Assembly: GCF_002176815.1 (NCBI RefSeq)
Contig: NZ_CP021648.1
Span: 2,612,001-2,676,000 of the forward strand
Direction of reading: 5' to 3'
Length of the DNA stretch: 64,000 nt
From: Acidovorax sp. T1
Lineage (GTDB): Bacteria > Pseudomonadota > Gammaproteobacteria > Burkholderiales > Burkholderiaceae_C
In this document: positions 35,103 through 46,331 of the stretch, one piece after another
Numbering within the stretch: position 1 is the stretch's first letter
Layout of the letters: the number at the start of each line of letters is the position of its first letter
Translations under genes and position numbers: made by a program
The notes under the pieces: generated by a model
Told to the model about the DNA's origin: nothing
Database searches by the model: none
What the model saw: only the letters and a program-made list of their open reading frames with translations

Positions 35103-35666
35103 ATGAAGCAAGCCTGCCGCACCCTCCCACGACTTTTGCGCCTGCTGGCCCTGACCGCATGGCTGGGCGCAGGCATGGCCCACGCCAGCGACTACGTCGA
35201 AATCACCCAGTTGCTCAAGTCCGGCAAGGCCGCCGAAGCCCTGGGCAAGGCAGACCAACGCCTGACGGCCGCCCCGCGCGATCCGCAGTTGCGCTTTTTG
35301 CGCGGCGTGGCCCAGACCGACGTTGGCCAGACCGACGCAGCCATCACCACCTTCACCCAGCTCATCCAGGAATACCCCGAGCTGCCCGAGCCCTACAACA
35401 ACCTGGCGGTGATCTACGCCAGCCAGAACCAGCTGGACAAGGCCCGCACGGCACTCGAGATGGCGGTGCGCAACAACCCTGCGTACGCAGCGGCGCACGA
35501 AAACCTGGGCGACATCTACGCCCGGCTGGCTTACCAGTCCTACGCCAAGGCGCAGCAGCTGGAGGCCAACAACCCCGCCGTCCAATTGAAACAGGCCCAG
35601 CTGCGCGAGCTGTTCCAGCCCGCGCCTGCCCGTGCCGCGGCCAAGCCAGCAGCCTCACGCCCCTGA
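35103..35666 (+). CDS. secreted TPR-repeat protein
   Basis: The 187-residue precursor has a signal peptide (about 1-30, AHA/S) and three to four tetratricopeptide repeats from about residue 35 to 150 (for example PYNNLAVIYASQNQLDKA and AHENLGDIYARLAYQSYA). It ends in an Ala/Pro-rich tail. TPR proteins of this kind act as periplasmic scaffolds; no partner can be named. It lies 140 bases upstream of a periplasmic cyclophilin gene. Confidence 0.8.
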   Translation: MKQACRTLPRLLRLLALTAWLGAGMAHASDYVEITQLLKSGKAAEALGKADQRLTAAPRDPQLRFLRGVAQTDVGQTDAAITTFTQLIQEYPELPEPYNNLAVIYASQNQLDKARTALEMAVRNNPAYAAAHENLGDIYARLAYQSYAKAQQLEANNPAVQLKQAQLRELFQPAPARAAAKPAASRP

Positions 35667-35806
35667 CACCACCGCCCGCGGGCAGGGTTTTGCGGCCATG
35701 CCGCCTGCGCATCTGGCGGGCCGGTGGTAACTTCAGCGCCACTTTGCCCATTGCCGCGCCGGTACACCCCCAGGTTCGCGGCCCCGATTCATTCAAGGAG
35801 TTCTGC

Positions 35807-36391
35807 ATGGTTTCCAGACGAAAATCGACTCTAGCGCTTACTGGTATTGCGCTTGCAGCTATGCTTTCAGTAGCAATTCCGGTGCAGGCGCAGGACGCCC
35901 CCAAGGTCAAGCTGGCCACCTCGATGGGTGACATCGTGGTGCAACTCAACCCCGCCAAGGCGCCCAAGACGGTCGAGAACTTTCTGGCCTACGTGAAAGA
36001 CAAGCACTACGACGGCACGGTGTTCCACCGCGTGATCGACGGCTTCATGATCCAGGGCGGCGGCTTCACGGCCGACATGGTGCAAAAGCCCACCAGGGCC
36101 CCGATTCCGCTGGAAGCGGCCAACGGCCTCAAGAACGACACCTACACCATCGCCATGGCGCGCACGGGCAACCCCCACTCGGCCACCGCGCAGTTCTTCA
36201 TCAACGTGAAGGACAACGCCATGCTCAACGCCCCCCAGCCGGACGGCCATGGCTACGCCGTGTTCGGCAAGGTGATCCAGGGCACCGAGGTGGTGGACAA
36301 GATCAAGGCCGTGGCCACCGGCAACAAGGGCGGCCACCAGAACGTGCCTATTACCCCCGTCACCATCCAGTCCGCCACGCTGGTGAAGTGA
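35807..36391 (+). CDS. periplasmic peptidyl-prolyl cis-trans isomerase (cyclophilin type)
   Basis: The 194-residue precursor has a signal peptide (about 1-28, VQAQ) and a complete cyclophilin domain: VFHRVIDGFMIQGGGF holds the catalytic Arg and Phe, and [12 protein letters not shown] follows near residue 130. It speeds proline isomerisation in exported proteins, like PpiA. The DNA of the signal peptide (CTAGCGCTTACTGG..., GCAGCTATGCTTTCAGTAGC) resembles the dispersed intergenic repeat. A cytoplasmic paralogue follows 24 bases downstream. Confidence 0.93.
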   Translation: MVSRRKSTLALTGIALAAMLSVAIPVQAQDAPKVKLATSMGDIVVQLNPAKAPKTVENFLAYVKDKHYDGTVFHRVIDGFMIQGGGFTADMVQKPTRAPIPLEAANGLKNDTYTIAMARTGNPHSATAQFFINVKDNAMLNAPQPDGHGYAVFGKVIQGTEVVDKIKAVATGNKGGHQNVPITPVTIQSATLVK

Positions 36392-36415
36392 TTTTTTTCT
36401 GAAAGAAGCATCGCC

Positions 36416-36922
36416 ATGAGCAACCCCCAAGTCGAACTGCACATCGCCAACTACGGCGTCATCACCCTCGAACTCGACGCCGACAAGGCACCCAAGTCGG
36501 TCGAGAACTTCTTGTCCTATGTGAACAAGGGCCATTACAACAACACGATCTTTCATCGCGTGATTCCCGGTTTCATGGTGCAAGGCGGCGGTTTTGAGCC
36601 CGGCATGAAGCAAAAGAACTCGGATGCCCCCATCCAGAACGAAGCCAACAACGGCCTGAAAAACGCCAACTACACCGTGGCCATGGCCCGCACCAGCGAC
36701 CCGCACTCGGCCACCGCGCAGTTCTTCATCAACGTGGCCGACAACGGCTTTCTGAACCACACCGCGCCATCGGCCCAGGGCTGGGGCTATGCCGTGTTCG
36801 GCAAGGTCGTTTCCGGCACCGACGTGGTGGACAAAATCAAGGCCGTCAAGACCGGCCGCAGCGGCTTTCATGACGACGTGCCCAAGGAAGACGTCGTGAT
36901 CGAAAAGGCCGTCGCCCTCTGA
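36416..36922 (+). CDS. ppiB: cytoplasmic peptidyl-prolyl cis-trans isomerase B
   Basis: The 168-residue cyclophilin has no signal peptide. [16 protein letters not shown] and [17 protein letters not shown] carry the active-site residues, and the length is that of E. coli PpiB. It is closely similar to the upstream periplasmic gene, suggesting tandem duplication followed by loss or gain of a signal peptide. It lies 16 bases before lpxH. Confidence 0.95.
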   Translation: MSNPQVELHIANYGVITLELDADKAPKSVENFLSYVNKGHYNNTIFHRVIPGFMVQGGGFEPGMKQKNSDAPIQNEANNGLKNANYTVAMARTSDPHSATAQFFINVADNGFLNHTAPSAQGWGYAVFGKVVSGTDVVDKIKAVKTGRSGFHDDVPKEDVVIEKAVAL

Positions 36923-36938
36923 TCTGAATACGATCTCC

Positions 36939-37727
36939 GTGACCACGACCGTGCCCCGGTTCGAGGAGCTTGCCGCTCCTTCGCACTGGCGCACGGTCGA
37001 TTTCATTTCGGACCTGCACCTGCAGGCCAGCGAGCCCGCCACCGTGGCCGCCTGGCAGCACTATCTGCAGACCACCACGGCCGACGCCCTTTTCATCCTG
37101 GGCGACCTGTTCGAGGTGTGGGTGGGCGATGACGCCATGTTTGAGCCCGGCAGTTTTGAAGCCCAGGGCTGCGCGGCCCTGCAAGCCGCAGCACAACGCC
37201 TGCCCGTGTATTTCATGCACGGCAACCGCGATTTTCTGGCGGGGCCGGCGTTCCTTGCGCACTGCGGCATCACCGGCCTGGCGGACCCGACAGTGCTGGT
37301 CTTCGGTGGCCAGCGATTCGTGCTCAGCCATGGCGACCTGCTGTGCCTGGACGATGTGGACTACCAGCGCTTTCGCGTGCAGGCGCGCAGTGCCCCGTGG
37401 CAAGAGCGCTTTCTGGCGCAGCCCCTGGCCGTGCGCCGGGCGCAGGCACGCGGCATCCGGCAAGCGAGCGAAGCGCGCAAGCAGTCGGGCGCCATCTACG
37501 CCGATGTGGATGGCCCCACTGCCATCGCCTGGCTTAATGCCGCCCATGCGCACACCCTCATCCACGGCCACACCCACCAACCCGCGCGCCACACCCTGGC
37601 CCCTGGCCTGCAGCGGGTGGTACTGAGCGACTGGGACGCCGCCGCCCACCCGCCGCGCGCCGAGGTGCTGCGCCTGACCGCTGCAGGCCTGGAACGCGTG
37701 GCCCCGCCCCCATGCCCCATGTCCTGA
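36939..37727 (+). CDS. lpxH: UDP-2,3-diacylglucosamine diphosphatase
   Basis: LpxH hydrolyses UDP-2,3-diacylglucosamine to lipid X in lipid A synthesis at the inner face of the inner membrane. The 262-residue protein shows the metallophosphoesterase set DFISDLHL, LGDLFEVWVGDD, HGNRDF, SHGDLLCLDD and IHGHTHQPA. The start is a GTG at 36939; no in-frame ATG precedes the first motif. Its end overlaps the next gene by 16 bases. Confidence 0.93.
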   Translation: MTTTVPRFEELAAPSHWRTVDFISDLHLQASEPATVAAWQHYLQTTTADALFILGDLFEVWVGDDAMFEPGSFEAQGCAALQAAAQRLPVYFMHGNRDFLAGPAFLAHCGITGLADPTVLVFGGQRFVLSHGDLLCLDDVDYQRFRVQARSAPWQERFLAQPLAVRRAQARGIRQASEARKQSGAIYADVDGPTAIAWLNAAHAHTLIHGHTHQPARHTLAPGLQRVVLSDWDAAAHPPRAEVLRLTAAGLERVAPPPCPMS

Positions 37728-38545
37728 CAAAACTCTGGCACCGGCTGCGCGCCACCGTGGCGCCCGTGCCGGCTATCTCGGCCACGCTCTGGCTGCAAAC
37801 CCTGCAGCGCTACCCGTTTCTGGCCGCCCTGCCGCTGCACGACCAGTCCAAGCTGCGCGCGCTCAGCGCCCTCTTTTTGCACCACAAGCAGTTCCACGGC
37901 GCCCATGGCCTGGTGGTGACCGACGCCATGGCCATCGACATCGCCGCGCAGGCCTGCCTGCCGCTGCTGCACTGGGGCGACGCGGCCGCAGCCCTGGGCT
38001 GGTATGGCGATTTTGTGGGCATCGTGGTGCATCCGGGCGAGGCCGTGGCGCGCCGCCAGACGGTGGACCAAGCCGGCGTGGTGCACGAGCACACCGAGGT
38101 GCTGCTGGGCGAAGCCATGGAGCGCGGCCCCATCATGCTCAGCTGGCAACATGTGGCCAATGCCACCGAGAACACCACGCGCGGCCACAACGTGGTGGTG
38201 CACGAGTTTGTGCACAAGCTCGACATGCGCAGTGGCGCCCCCAACGGCTGCCCGCCCCTGCCAGCAGGCTTCATGGGCACCCGCACGGCCCGGGCCGCGC
38301 ATGAAGCATGGTGGGCGGCCTGGGAGCCGGCCTATGCCGATTTTCGCGAACGCGTGATCATGGCCGAGCGCTTTGGCGCCGCGCAGCCTTGGCTGGATGC
38401 CTATGGCGCCACCGCGCCCGCCGAGTTTTTCGCGGTGGCGTGCGAGGCGTATTTTGTGAACCGGGCGCGGTTTGCACAGGAGTTTCCGGCGCTGATGCCG
38501 GTGCTGGATGCGTTCTTCCGGCCTGGGCTGCCCCAGCCGGATTGA
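37712..38545 (+). CDS. mtfA: MtfA/M90-type zinc peptidase
   Basis: The 277-residue cytoplasmic protein has the zinc motif HEFVHKLD near residue 168 and a downstream glutamate ligand region (PAEFFAVACEAYF), as in MtfA, which binds the repressor Mlc and has aminopeptidase activity. In this group without a glucose PTS the partner is probably different. It overlaps lpxH by 16 bases, so the genes are read together. Confidence 0.9.
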   Translation: MPHVLTKLWHRLRATVAPVPAISATLWLQTLQRYPFLAALPLHDQSKLRALSALFLHHKQFHGAHGLVVTDAMAIDIAAQACLPLLHWGDAAAALGWYGDFVGIVVHPGEAVARRQTVDQAGVVHEHTEVLLGEAMERGPIMLSWQHVANATENTTRGHNVVVHEFVHKLDMRSGAPNGCPPLPAGFMGTRTARAAHEAWWAAWEPAYADFRERVIMAERFGAAQPWLDAYGATAPAEFFAVACEAYFVNRARFAQEFPALMPVLDAFFRPGLPQPD

Positions 38546-38561
38546 TCCTGCACCGCCAAGA

Positions 38562-38628
38562 AATTAGAGCCAAATGTGGCTCTAGCGCTTTACCACCAAG
38601 CGCAAGGAGCTACAAATTAAGTAGCATA
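38562..38628 (-). repeat. dispersed intergenic repeat (GCGCTTATCC type)
   Basis: GTGGCTCTAGCGCTTTACCA is followed by CCAAGCGCAAGGAGC and TACAAATTAAGTAGC, in the gap between mtfA and the convergent esterase gene. Confidence 0.75.
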
Positions 38629-38638
38629 TCGACACACC

Positions 38639-39310
38639 TCAATACGGCGCGGGGGTGGTCGAGAGTGACTCCAGCCAGGCCACTGTGGCGGCCAACTCGG
38701 ACGGGCGGATCTCGTGCGCGCCCGGGAACTCGTGGTAGCTCACCGACACGGGCAGCGCTGCCATGTGCTGCGCAATGGCCTGGGCGTTGGCCAGCGGAAT
38801 CACGTTGTCGTGCGTGCCGTGGCTCAGCCACAGCTTCTTGCCGCGCAAGGCATCGGACGGTGCCTGCAGCGGCACCACCTGCGCCAGCAGGCGGCTGTGC
38901 CAGACCATGGCGGCATGCAGCAACTCGGGCCGCGTCAACAGCAGCGACAAGGCCATGATGCCGCCCTGGCTGAAGCCCCCCACCACGATGCGCTCGGGCG
39001 GAATGCCCAGCTGGGCCGAGGCCGCCTCCACCGTCTGCGCCACCAGGGCGCGGCTGGCGGCCTCTTGGGGCTCGTTGATGCTGCGGGCGCCACCGGGCGC
39101 GACCGAGAAATCAAACCATGCATGCGAGCCCGGCCCCATGCGGTTGGGCGCGCGCAGGCTCAGCACATGAAAGCGGTCAGGAATGTGCGCAGACAGGCCA
39201 AACAGATCCTGCTCGTTGCTGCCCACGCCATGCATCAGCACCAGCAGCCAGGGTCGGGGAGTGCCAGCAGCAGCTGGGCGTTGCAAAAAAGTGAGCGGTA
39301 AATCAAGCAT
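38639..39310 (-). CDS. phospholipase/carboxylesterase-type alpha/beta hydrolase
   Basis: The 223-residue protein matches the small esterase family of carboxylesterase 2 type: LLVLMHGVGSNEQDL near 23-37, nucleophile elbow GGFSQGG near 113, Asp in SHGTHDNVIP near 167, and His in PGAHEIRPSE near 200. It hydrolyses carboxylic esters in the cytoplasm; the natural substrate is unknown. The ATG at 39310 was preferred to an upstream TTG. Confidence 0.88.
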   Translation of the reverse strand: MLDLPLTFLQRPAAAGTPRPWLLVLMHGVGSNEQDLFGLSAHIPDRFHVLSLRAPNRMGPGSHAWFDFSVAPGGARSINEPQEAASRALVAQTVEAASAQLGIPPERIVVGGFSQGGIMALSLLLTRPELLHAAMVWHSRLLAQVVPLQAPSDALRGKKLWLSHGTHDNVIPLANAQAIAQHMAALPVSVSYHEFPGAHEIRPSELAATVAWLESLSTTPAPY

Positions 39311-39361
39311 GGTCAAGCGCCAGAGGCGGTTTTGGTTGGTAAATGGGGCGCAACGGCGCGG

Positions 39362-40198
39362 TCAGACCGCTGGCTGCAATGCAAAAGCATCCATCGCCAG
39401 CATGCTGTACATCACCTCGCGGCTCAGGTAGTTGGCGTGCAAATCGTCGCCGGCGGCACCCAGTGCAAAGAACAGCGGCAGGAAATGGTCATCGGTGGGG
39501 TGGGCGCGCTCGGCGTGGGGCGCCAGGCTGCGGTAGTTGAGCAGCGCCTTCAGGTCGCCGCGCGCAAGGGCCGATTCGATCCAGCGGCTGAATTCGAGCA
39601 CATAGGGCGCGGGCTCGCGCGCCCCGCCAAAAAATTCGGACAGGTTGTGCGTCATGCTGCCCGACCCCAGCACCAGCACGCCCTGGCTGCGCAGGCCGCG
39701 CAGTGCGGCGCCCATGGCATAGACCTCGGCGGGGCCGGCGCCCACGGGCAGCGCCACCTGCACGACGGGCAGGTCGGCCTCGGGGAACAGGTGCATCAGC
39801 GGCACCCAGGCGCCGTGGTCAAACGGGCGCTGCGCATCGCCCTGGGCCACCACGCCAGCGGCCTGCAGCAGGGCCAGCACCTCTTGCGCCAGCGCGGGGG
39901 CGCCGGGCGCGGGGTATTGCAGCTGGTACAGCGCGGGCGGAAAACCGCCAAAGTCGTGCCAGGTGGCCGGTTGCGGGCCGGTCATGACCTGCGGGGTGCG
40001 GGCCATCCAGTGCGGCGACATGACGACCACTCCGCGCAGCGCCGGAAACTGCGCACGCAGGCCCTGGCCCCAGCGGGTGAGCGCGGGGCCGGTTTCGCCG
40101 GCGTCCAACGCAAACAAGGGCGCGCCGTGCGAGACATACAGTGTCGGAACAACGGTGGTGCTGGGGACATGGCTGGTGACAGGGGCAGAAGTGGTCAT
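39362..40198 (-). CDS. class III extradiol (DODA-type) aromatic ring-opening dioxygenase
   Basis: The 278-residue protein belongs to the 4,5-DOPA dioxygenase/YgiD family: the metal-ligand histidines lie in YVSHGAPLFAL near the N terminus, MSPHWM near 60, and FDHGAWVPL near 115, with GSGSMTHNLSEF downstream. Such enzymes open catechol rings with non-heme iron or zinc. The physiological substrate is unknown. It lies 51 bases upstream of the esterase on the same strand. Confidence 0.9.
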   Translation of the reverse strand: MTTSAPVTSHVPSTTVVPTLYVSHGAPLFALDAGETGPALTRWGQGLRAQFPALRGVVVMSPHWMARTPQVMTGPQPATWHDFGGFPPALYQLQYPAPGAPALAQEVLALLQAAGVVAQGDAQRPFDHGAWVPLMHLFPEADLPVVQVALPVGAGPAEVYAMGAALRGLRSQGVLVLGSGSMTHNLSEFFGGAREPAPYVLEFSRWIESALARGDLKALLNYRSLAPHAERAHPTDDHFLPLFFALGAAGDDLHANYLSREVMYSMLAMDAFALQPAV

Positions 40199-40341
40199 GG
40201 CAGGCTTTCAGTGAATACCTCGAATGTAAGAGCTATCAGGCAGCGATTCAATCCGTCCATTCAAAGACAGATCGTTCTACAAATCAAACCAATGCGACTG
40301 CCGACCCTGCGCACAGCGCGCCCACGGGGCCGCTCAGCCTC

Positions 40342-40749
40342 TCAGTCGCGCACCTTCCCCCGCAAGGCCTTGGTTTCGCCGCGCTGGGTTTTGGCCTGCA
40401 ACCGCCGCTGGCGGGAGCCATAGGTGGGCTTGGTGGCACGGCGCGTGCGCGGCGGCTGCGCCACCGATTGCACCAGCGCATTCAACCGATCGAGTGCGTC
40501 GGCCCGGTTTTGCTCCTGGCTGCGGTATTGCTGGGCCTTGATGACCACCACGCCGTCTTGCGTGATGCGGGTGTCGCGCAGGCACAGCAGGCGCTCTTTG
40601 ACATCGTCGGGCAGCGACGAGGCGCCCACATCAAAGCGCAGGTGCACCGCGCTCGACACCTTGTTGACATTCTGGCCACCAGCGCCCTGGGCACGCATGG
40701 CCGTGAACTCCACCTCGGCTTCGGCCACCTGCAGCAGCGCGGCGGTCAT
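40342..40749 (-). CDS. arfB: alternative ribosome-rescue factor ArfB (peptidyl-tRNA hydrolase)
   Basis: The 135-residue protein has the catalytic GGQ motif (AQGAGGQNVNKVSSAVHLRF, near residues 20-25) and a basic C-terminal tail (KPTYGSRQRRLQAKTQRG) that enters the empty mRNA channel. ArfB frees ribosomes stalled on mRNA lacking a stop codon. It lies 31 bases after the upstream hydrolase gene. The ATG at 40749 gives the typical N terminus. Confidence 0.94.
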   Translation of the reverse strand: MTAALLQVAEAEVEFTAMRAQGAGGQNVNKVSSAVHLRFDVGASSLPDDVKERLLCLRDTRITQDGVVVIKAQQYRSQEQNRADALDRLNALVQSVAQPPRTRRATKPTYGSRQRRLQAKTQRGETKALRGKVRD

Positions 40750-40780
40750 GCAATACCCCGCGCCATGGTGCCCATGGCGC

Positions 40781-41635
40781 TCAGGCCAGCGCCGCCAGCA
40801 GCGCCGCGTCAAACGCCTCGGGCTGCTCGAACTGCACCCAGTGGCCGGCGTTGGGCACCAGGTGCATGCCGCGAAAATCGGGGGCGGCCGCGGCAAAGGC
40901 CGCTTCGAGCTGGTGGATCCAGCTTTTGTACAGCGCGTCGTGCTCGCCATAAATGGCGTGCACCGGGCAAGCCACCTGCGGCAACGCGCGCGCCAGGATG
41001 TCGGTGTGCGCCAGGCGACGGCGCGGCATGCGGTCGCGCACCACATTGGCCACATGCGTCTGCAGGGCCAGGCCATCGATGCGGCGCGGGTCGTGCAGCA
41101 TCAGCGCGCCCAGGTTGTAGCGGTGGATGGCCAGTTGCTCGTCCAGGTCGGTCAGGTGGCGCCAGGCTTTCAGCTCGAACTGCCGGTGGGGCACCACGCC
41201 CATGGCCGGCGCGCCCACCAGCACCAGCCGCTCGGCCAATTCGGGGTGCGCCGCCAGCAGCAGGCCCGCCGTCATGCCACCAAAGGAGAACCCCACCAGA
41301 TCGCAGGGCGCGTTGCCCAGCAGCAGTTGCAGCCCCTCGCGCAGGGGGGCCACCAGCGCATCGGCATCGCCACCCGACAGCGGCGCCGCCGAGTCACCAA
41401 AGCCAGGCAAATCAGGCACCCACAGCTGGCGCCCGGCGGCCACCAGCGCATCCAGGTTGCGCACCCAATGCGTCCAGCTGCCGCTGCCGCCATGCAGCAA
41501 CACCAGCGGGCGCACGCCCGGCCGGGCCGGGCCCCAGACATGCCAGACCAGATCACCTGCTCCGCAGGGCGTGGTGTGGCGCGCGGCTTGGGCGGCCAGG
41601 CGCTGCACCTCGGGTGGAAGTGACAAATCGATCAT
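40781..41635 (-). CDS. alpha/beta-fold hydrolase
   Basis: The 284-residue protein shows [13 protein letters not shown] as the oxyanion-hole region, the nucleophile elbow GFSFGG near 115, an Asp in YGEHDALY near 225, and His in NAGHWVQFE near the C terminus. This is the pattern of meta-cleavage product-type hydrolases, though the substrate is open. It overlaps aroQ by four bases (ATGA). Confidence 0.88.
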   Translation of the reverse strand: MIDLSLPPEVQRLAAQAARHTTPCGAGDLVWHVWGPARPGVRPLVLLHGGSGSWTHWVRNLDALVAAGRQLWVPDLPGFGDSAAPLSGGDADALVAPLREGLQLLLGNAPCDLVGFSFGGMTAGLLLAAHPELAERLVLVGAPAMGVVPHRQFELKAWRHLTDLDEQLAIHRYNLGALMLHDPRRIDGLALQTHVANVVRDRMPRRRLAHTDILARALPQVACPVHAIYGEHDALYKSWIHQLEAAFAAAAPDFRGMHLVPNAGHWVQFEQPEAFDAALLAALA

Positions 41636-42087
41636 TCCTGGAGCCCTGCCAAGCCGTCAATCGCCAGGCCATAGCCCTTCACGCCAAAACCGCACATCAC
41701 GGCTTTGGCGGCGGCAGAAATATAGGAGTGGTGGCGAAAGCTCTCGCGCGCGTGCACATTGCTGATGTGCAGCTCGATCAGCGCAACGCCCGTGCCCTTG
41801 ATGGCATCGAGCAGCGCCACGCTGGTGTGGGTGTAGGCGCCGGCATTGAGCACCACGCCCGCCAGTTCGCCCTTGGCGTGCAAGGCACCGGCCTCGTGAA
41901 TCCAGTCCACCAGCGCGCCCTCGTGGTTGCTTTGGTGAAAGCGCAGCGCAAACCCGTGGCGAATGCACACTGCAGCGCACAACTGCTCTACATCGAACAG
42001 CGTCTGGGCGCCATACACGGCGGGTTCGCGCGTGCCCAGCAGGTTCAGGTTGGGGCCATTCAGGACAAAAACGGTTTTCACAGGCAT
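41632..42087 (-). CDS. aroQ: type II 3-dehydroquinate dehydratase
   Basis: AroQ converts 3-dehydroquinate to 3-dehydroshikimate in aromatic amino acid synthesis. The 151-residue length is normal. The catalytic Tyr is in REPAVYG near 25, the substrate loop [13 protein letters not shown] is near 75, and the His is in [17 protein letters not shown] near 100. The ATG at 42087 gives the standard start [13 protein letters not shown]. Confidence 0.95.
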   Translation of the reverse strand: MPVKTVFVLNGPNLNLLGTREPAVYGAQTLFDVEQLCAAVCIRHGFALRFHQSNHEGALVDWIHEAGALHAKGELAGVVLNAGAYTHTSVALLDAIKGTGVALIELHISNVHARESFRHHSYISAAAKAVMCGFGVKGYGLAIDGLAGLQE

Positions 42088-42235
42088 GCACTCCGGGCGA
42101 TCCGCCTGCCACACCAGCAGGCCAGACGCCGGATTATGCGGTGCCCTCAGCCCCAGGCGCGGCGTTGGGCCCGCCCGCCATCCGGGGCCGAATCAGGCAG
42201 TCATGGCCGATGACGACCACCCCGCAGGGGCGAAA

Positions 42236-42619
42236 TCAACGATCCCAGCGGTTGCCATGATCGCCACGCCCACCACGGTCACCACGATCTCGGTGGCCAT
42301 GACGGTGCCCGCGATCACGGTAGTAATGGCCCGGTGGCTGCACGTAATAGCCGGGAGGGGCGTAATACACGGGCCGGGGCGGTGCGTAATAGACCGGTGG
42401 CGGCGGCTGGTAATAAATGGGCCGGGGCGCCACATACACCGGCGCGGGGGCCACGTAAACGGGATAGCCGCCATTGCTGACGCCCAACGCCACGCCTGGC
42501 GAATTCACGCCCACCGACCAATACACGTCGCGTGCCTGTGCAGTGCCAGCGCCCGCCAGCAGGGCCAGCGCCACACCGCCAGCAGCGGCCATGGCATAGA
42601 TAGAACGGGTTTTCGTCAT
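42236..42619 (-). CDS. secreted Pro/Tyr-rich low-complexity protein
   Basis: The 127-residue precursor has a signal peptide (about 1-30, cleavage near AQA/RDV) followed by PxY-rich repeats (PVYVAPRPIYYQPPPPVYY) and a basic Arg/His/Gly/Asp tail (HRHGHRDRGDRGG). Proteins of this look are common in Comamonadaceae and of unknown function; a cell-wall or matrix role is only a guess. AAGGAG precedes the ATG. The next gene on this strand is aroQ, 148 bases away. Confidence 0.75.
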   Translation of the reverse strand: MTKTRSIYAMAAAGGVALALLAGAGTAQARDVYWSVGVNSPGVALGVSNGGYPVYVAPAPVYVAPRPIYYQPPPPVYYAPPRPVYYAPPGYYVQPPGHYYRDRGHRHGHRDRGDRGGRGDHGNRWDR

Positions 42620-42810
42620 GGAAATCTCCTTGAGGGACAGAGGCAGCCAACCCACTGGACATGCCTCACTGGTACACAACGCACCACAGGGCCAAAAGGA
42701 TGGCATGAAACGGGTCCGATATTGTTTCTGGACGTACACCCCACCCGCGCCCACCTTCGCCCACCTGCGCACGCGCCGCACCGCAACAAGCCGCCCCCTA
42801 AAATGGCCGC

Positions 42811-44663
<1,853 letters not shown>

Positions 44664-44664
<1 letters not shown>

Positions 44665-45545
44665 TGTTGCGCCCTCAAACCATCCAGATTTTCCTACCTA
44701 CGGGAGACCCGCGTGGCATGCGTGTGGCAGAGATCACCACCCGCATTGTTCGGGTAATCGAAGTACCGCGCAGCCAATTGGCGGACTTTCTGAAGCTGCC
44801 AGAGTCGCAACAGGTCGGCGTGTATTTTTTGATGGGCGATCTGTCAGACGCTGGCTTGCCTCGCGCATACGTTGGTCAATCTGGCAATGTTGGTAACCGG
44901 CTGGTACAACACAACCAGAACAAAGATTTCTGGAACCGCGCACTCGTGGTTATCTCCCTTACAAACAGTCTTACCCAGACACATGCCATGTTTCTGGAAT
45001 GGTTCGCCATTGCTGAGGCGACTAAAGCGGGACGCTACAGTTTGGAGAATGGCAACACTGGCTCACAGCCGTACACCCCTGCGCCGCTACAAGCCGATTG
45101 CTATGAGATTCATGAAACAGCAGCTACTTTGCTGGCCACATTAGGCCAGCCGGTGTTTGAACCGCTGACTCAAACAGCCACAATGAGCAACGGCAAACCA
45201 CAACCCGCCGAGCTGTTCTACTGCAAGGGCCCCGATGCCAACGGTGTAGGTGAATACACATCTGAAGGCTTTGTTGTGCTCAAGGGCTCGACGGCTCGCG
45301 TTGGCAACGTGGCATCCATTCAGGGCTCATCACAAGAACGCTTCCGAGAGCAACTAGTGACCGACGGTGTCCTGCAACTGCAAGGCACGCAATATGTGTT
45401 CACCCGAGACTATTTATTCACTAGTCCCAGCATGGCAGCAATTGCTGTGCTCGGGCGCTCAGCCAATGGTTGGATGGAGTGGAAAACAGACAAAGGACAA
45501 ACGTTGGATGGCGCTAAGCGGCAAGCAGTGAATGCAACAAGCTGA
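44664..45545 (+). CDS. GIY-YIG nuclease-like protein with C-terminal DUF4357 segment
   Basis: The 293-residue protein has a GIY-YIG-like core: GVYFLMGDL and RAYVGQSGNVGNRLVQH (residues about 45-80), followed by a nuclease helix with an acidic residue in FLEWFAIAEA. The C-terminal part (WKTDKGQTLDGAKRQ) has the look of DUF4357. It probably cuts or binds DNA; related proteins occur in restriction and mobile-element contexts. It is less GC-rich than glnS and begins an accessory islet. It overlaps the glnS stop by one base, so it may hitch-hike on that transcript. Function is inference. Confidence 0.8.
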
Positions 45546-45581
45546 CAACACGAAATAGCAAGTTCATCAGGCAAAACGTAT

Positions 45582-46310
45582 ATGGCGAAGTTTCTATCAA
45601 CCACCGGCACCAACTACCACCTTGAAGAACTGATCAAAGGCGCGTCAGACCGCCTGATTCTGATCAGCCCCTTCCTCAAGCTCAACGACCGGATGAAGGA
45701 GCTGCTGGCCGATAAAAACCGCCTGAAGATTGACGTACGCATCGTCTACGGCAAAAGCGAATTGCAGCCCCAAGAGATTGAATGGCTGCGCGGCCTGACC
45801 TACATACGCACCAGTTTCTGCAAGAACTTGCACGCCAAGTGCTACATGAATGAAGAGATGTGCATCATCACCAGCCTGAATCTGTACGAATTCAGCCAGG
45901 TGAACAACAACGAGATGGGCATCCTGATTCAGCGCAGCGATGACGGGCAGCTCTACAAAGATGCTTACGAAGAGGCGCAGCGCATCATTCGCATCAGCGA
46001 CGAGGTGCGCATTTCTCTGGAGCGCGTCGCCAGCAGCAATCCAGAACCTGCGGCAACGCCAGCTTCGGAAGCCACCGGCACCGACAGCGAAACATCTGCC
46101 GGCGACAAGATTCCATCGTCCAAGCTGGCCCAGAAGCTCGGGCTCAAAACGGCACAACTGCTGGACCGGGCCACTGAACTGGGCTATCTCTCGCAGCAGG
46201 GAGACAAACACATGCTCACGGCCAAGGGTGAGCAGGCTGGTGTGGAGTTTGTCGCCAAGTCCCGCTTTGGCCCTTACTTTCTGTGGCCGCAGGATCTGGC
46301 CTTGAACTGA
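45582..46310 (+). CDS. phospholipase D-like (putative nuclease) protein with C-terminal winged-helix segment
   Basis: The 242-residue protein has a PLD-type domain at about 1-150: LILISPFLKLND, then NLHAKCYMNEEMCIITSLNL. That is a single HxKx4(E) motif with Glu in place of the usual Asp. After an Ala/Glu/Thr-rich linker, residues about 165-225 (KLAQKLGLKTAQLLDRATEL, YLSQQG, MLTAKGEQAG) look like a small DNA-binding domain of phage-antirepressor type. Single-HKD proteins usually work as dimeric nucleases. It lies 36 bases after the GIY-YIG gene. Confidence 0.78.
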   Translation: MAKFLSTTGTNYHLEELIKGASDRLILISPFLKLNDRMKELLADKNRLKIDVRIVYGKSELQPQEIEWLRGLTYIRTSFCKNLHAKCYMNEEMCIITSLNLYEFSQVNNNEMGILIQRSDDGQLYKDAYEEAQRIIRISDEVRISLERVASSNPEPAATPASEATGTDSETSAGDKIPSSKLAQKLGLKTAQLLDRATELGYLSQQGDKHMLTAKGEQAGVEFVAKSRFGPYFLWPQDLALN

Positions 46311-46331
46311 TCCGCAGGACGTTCCCCACCC

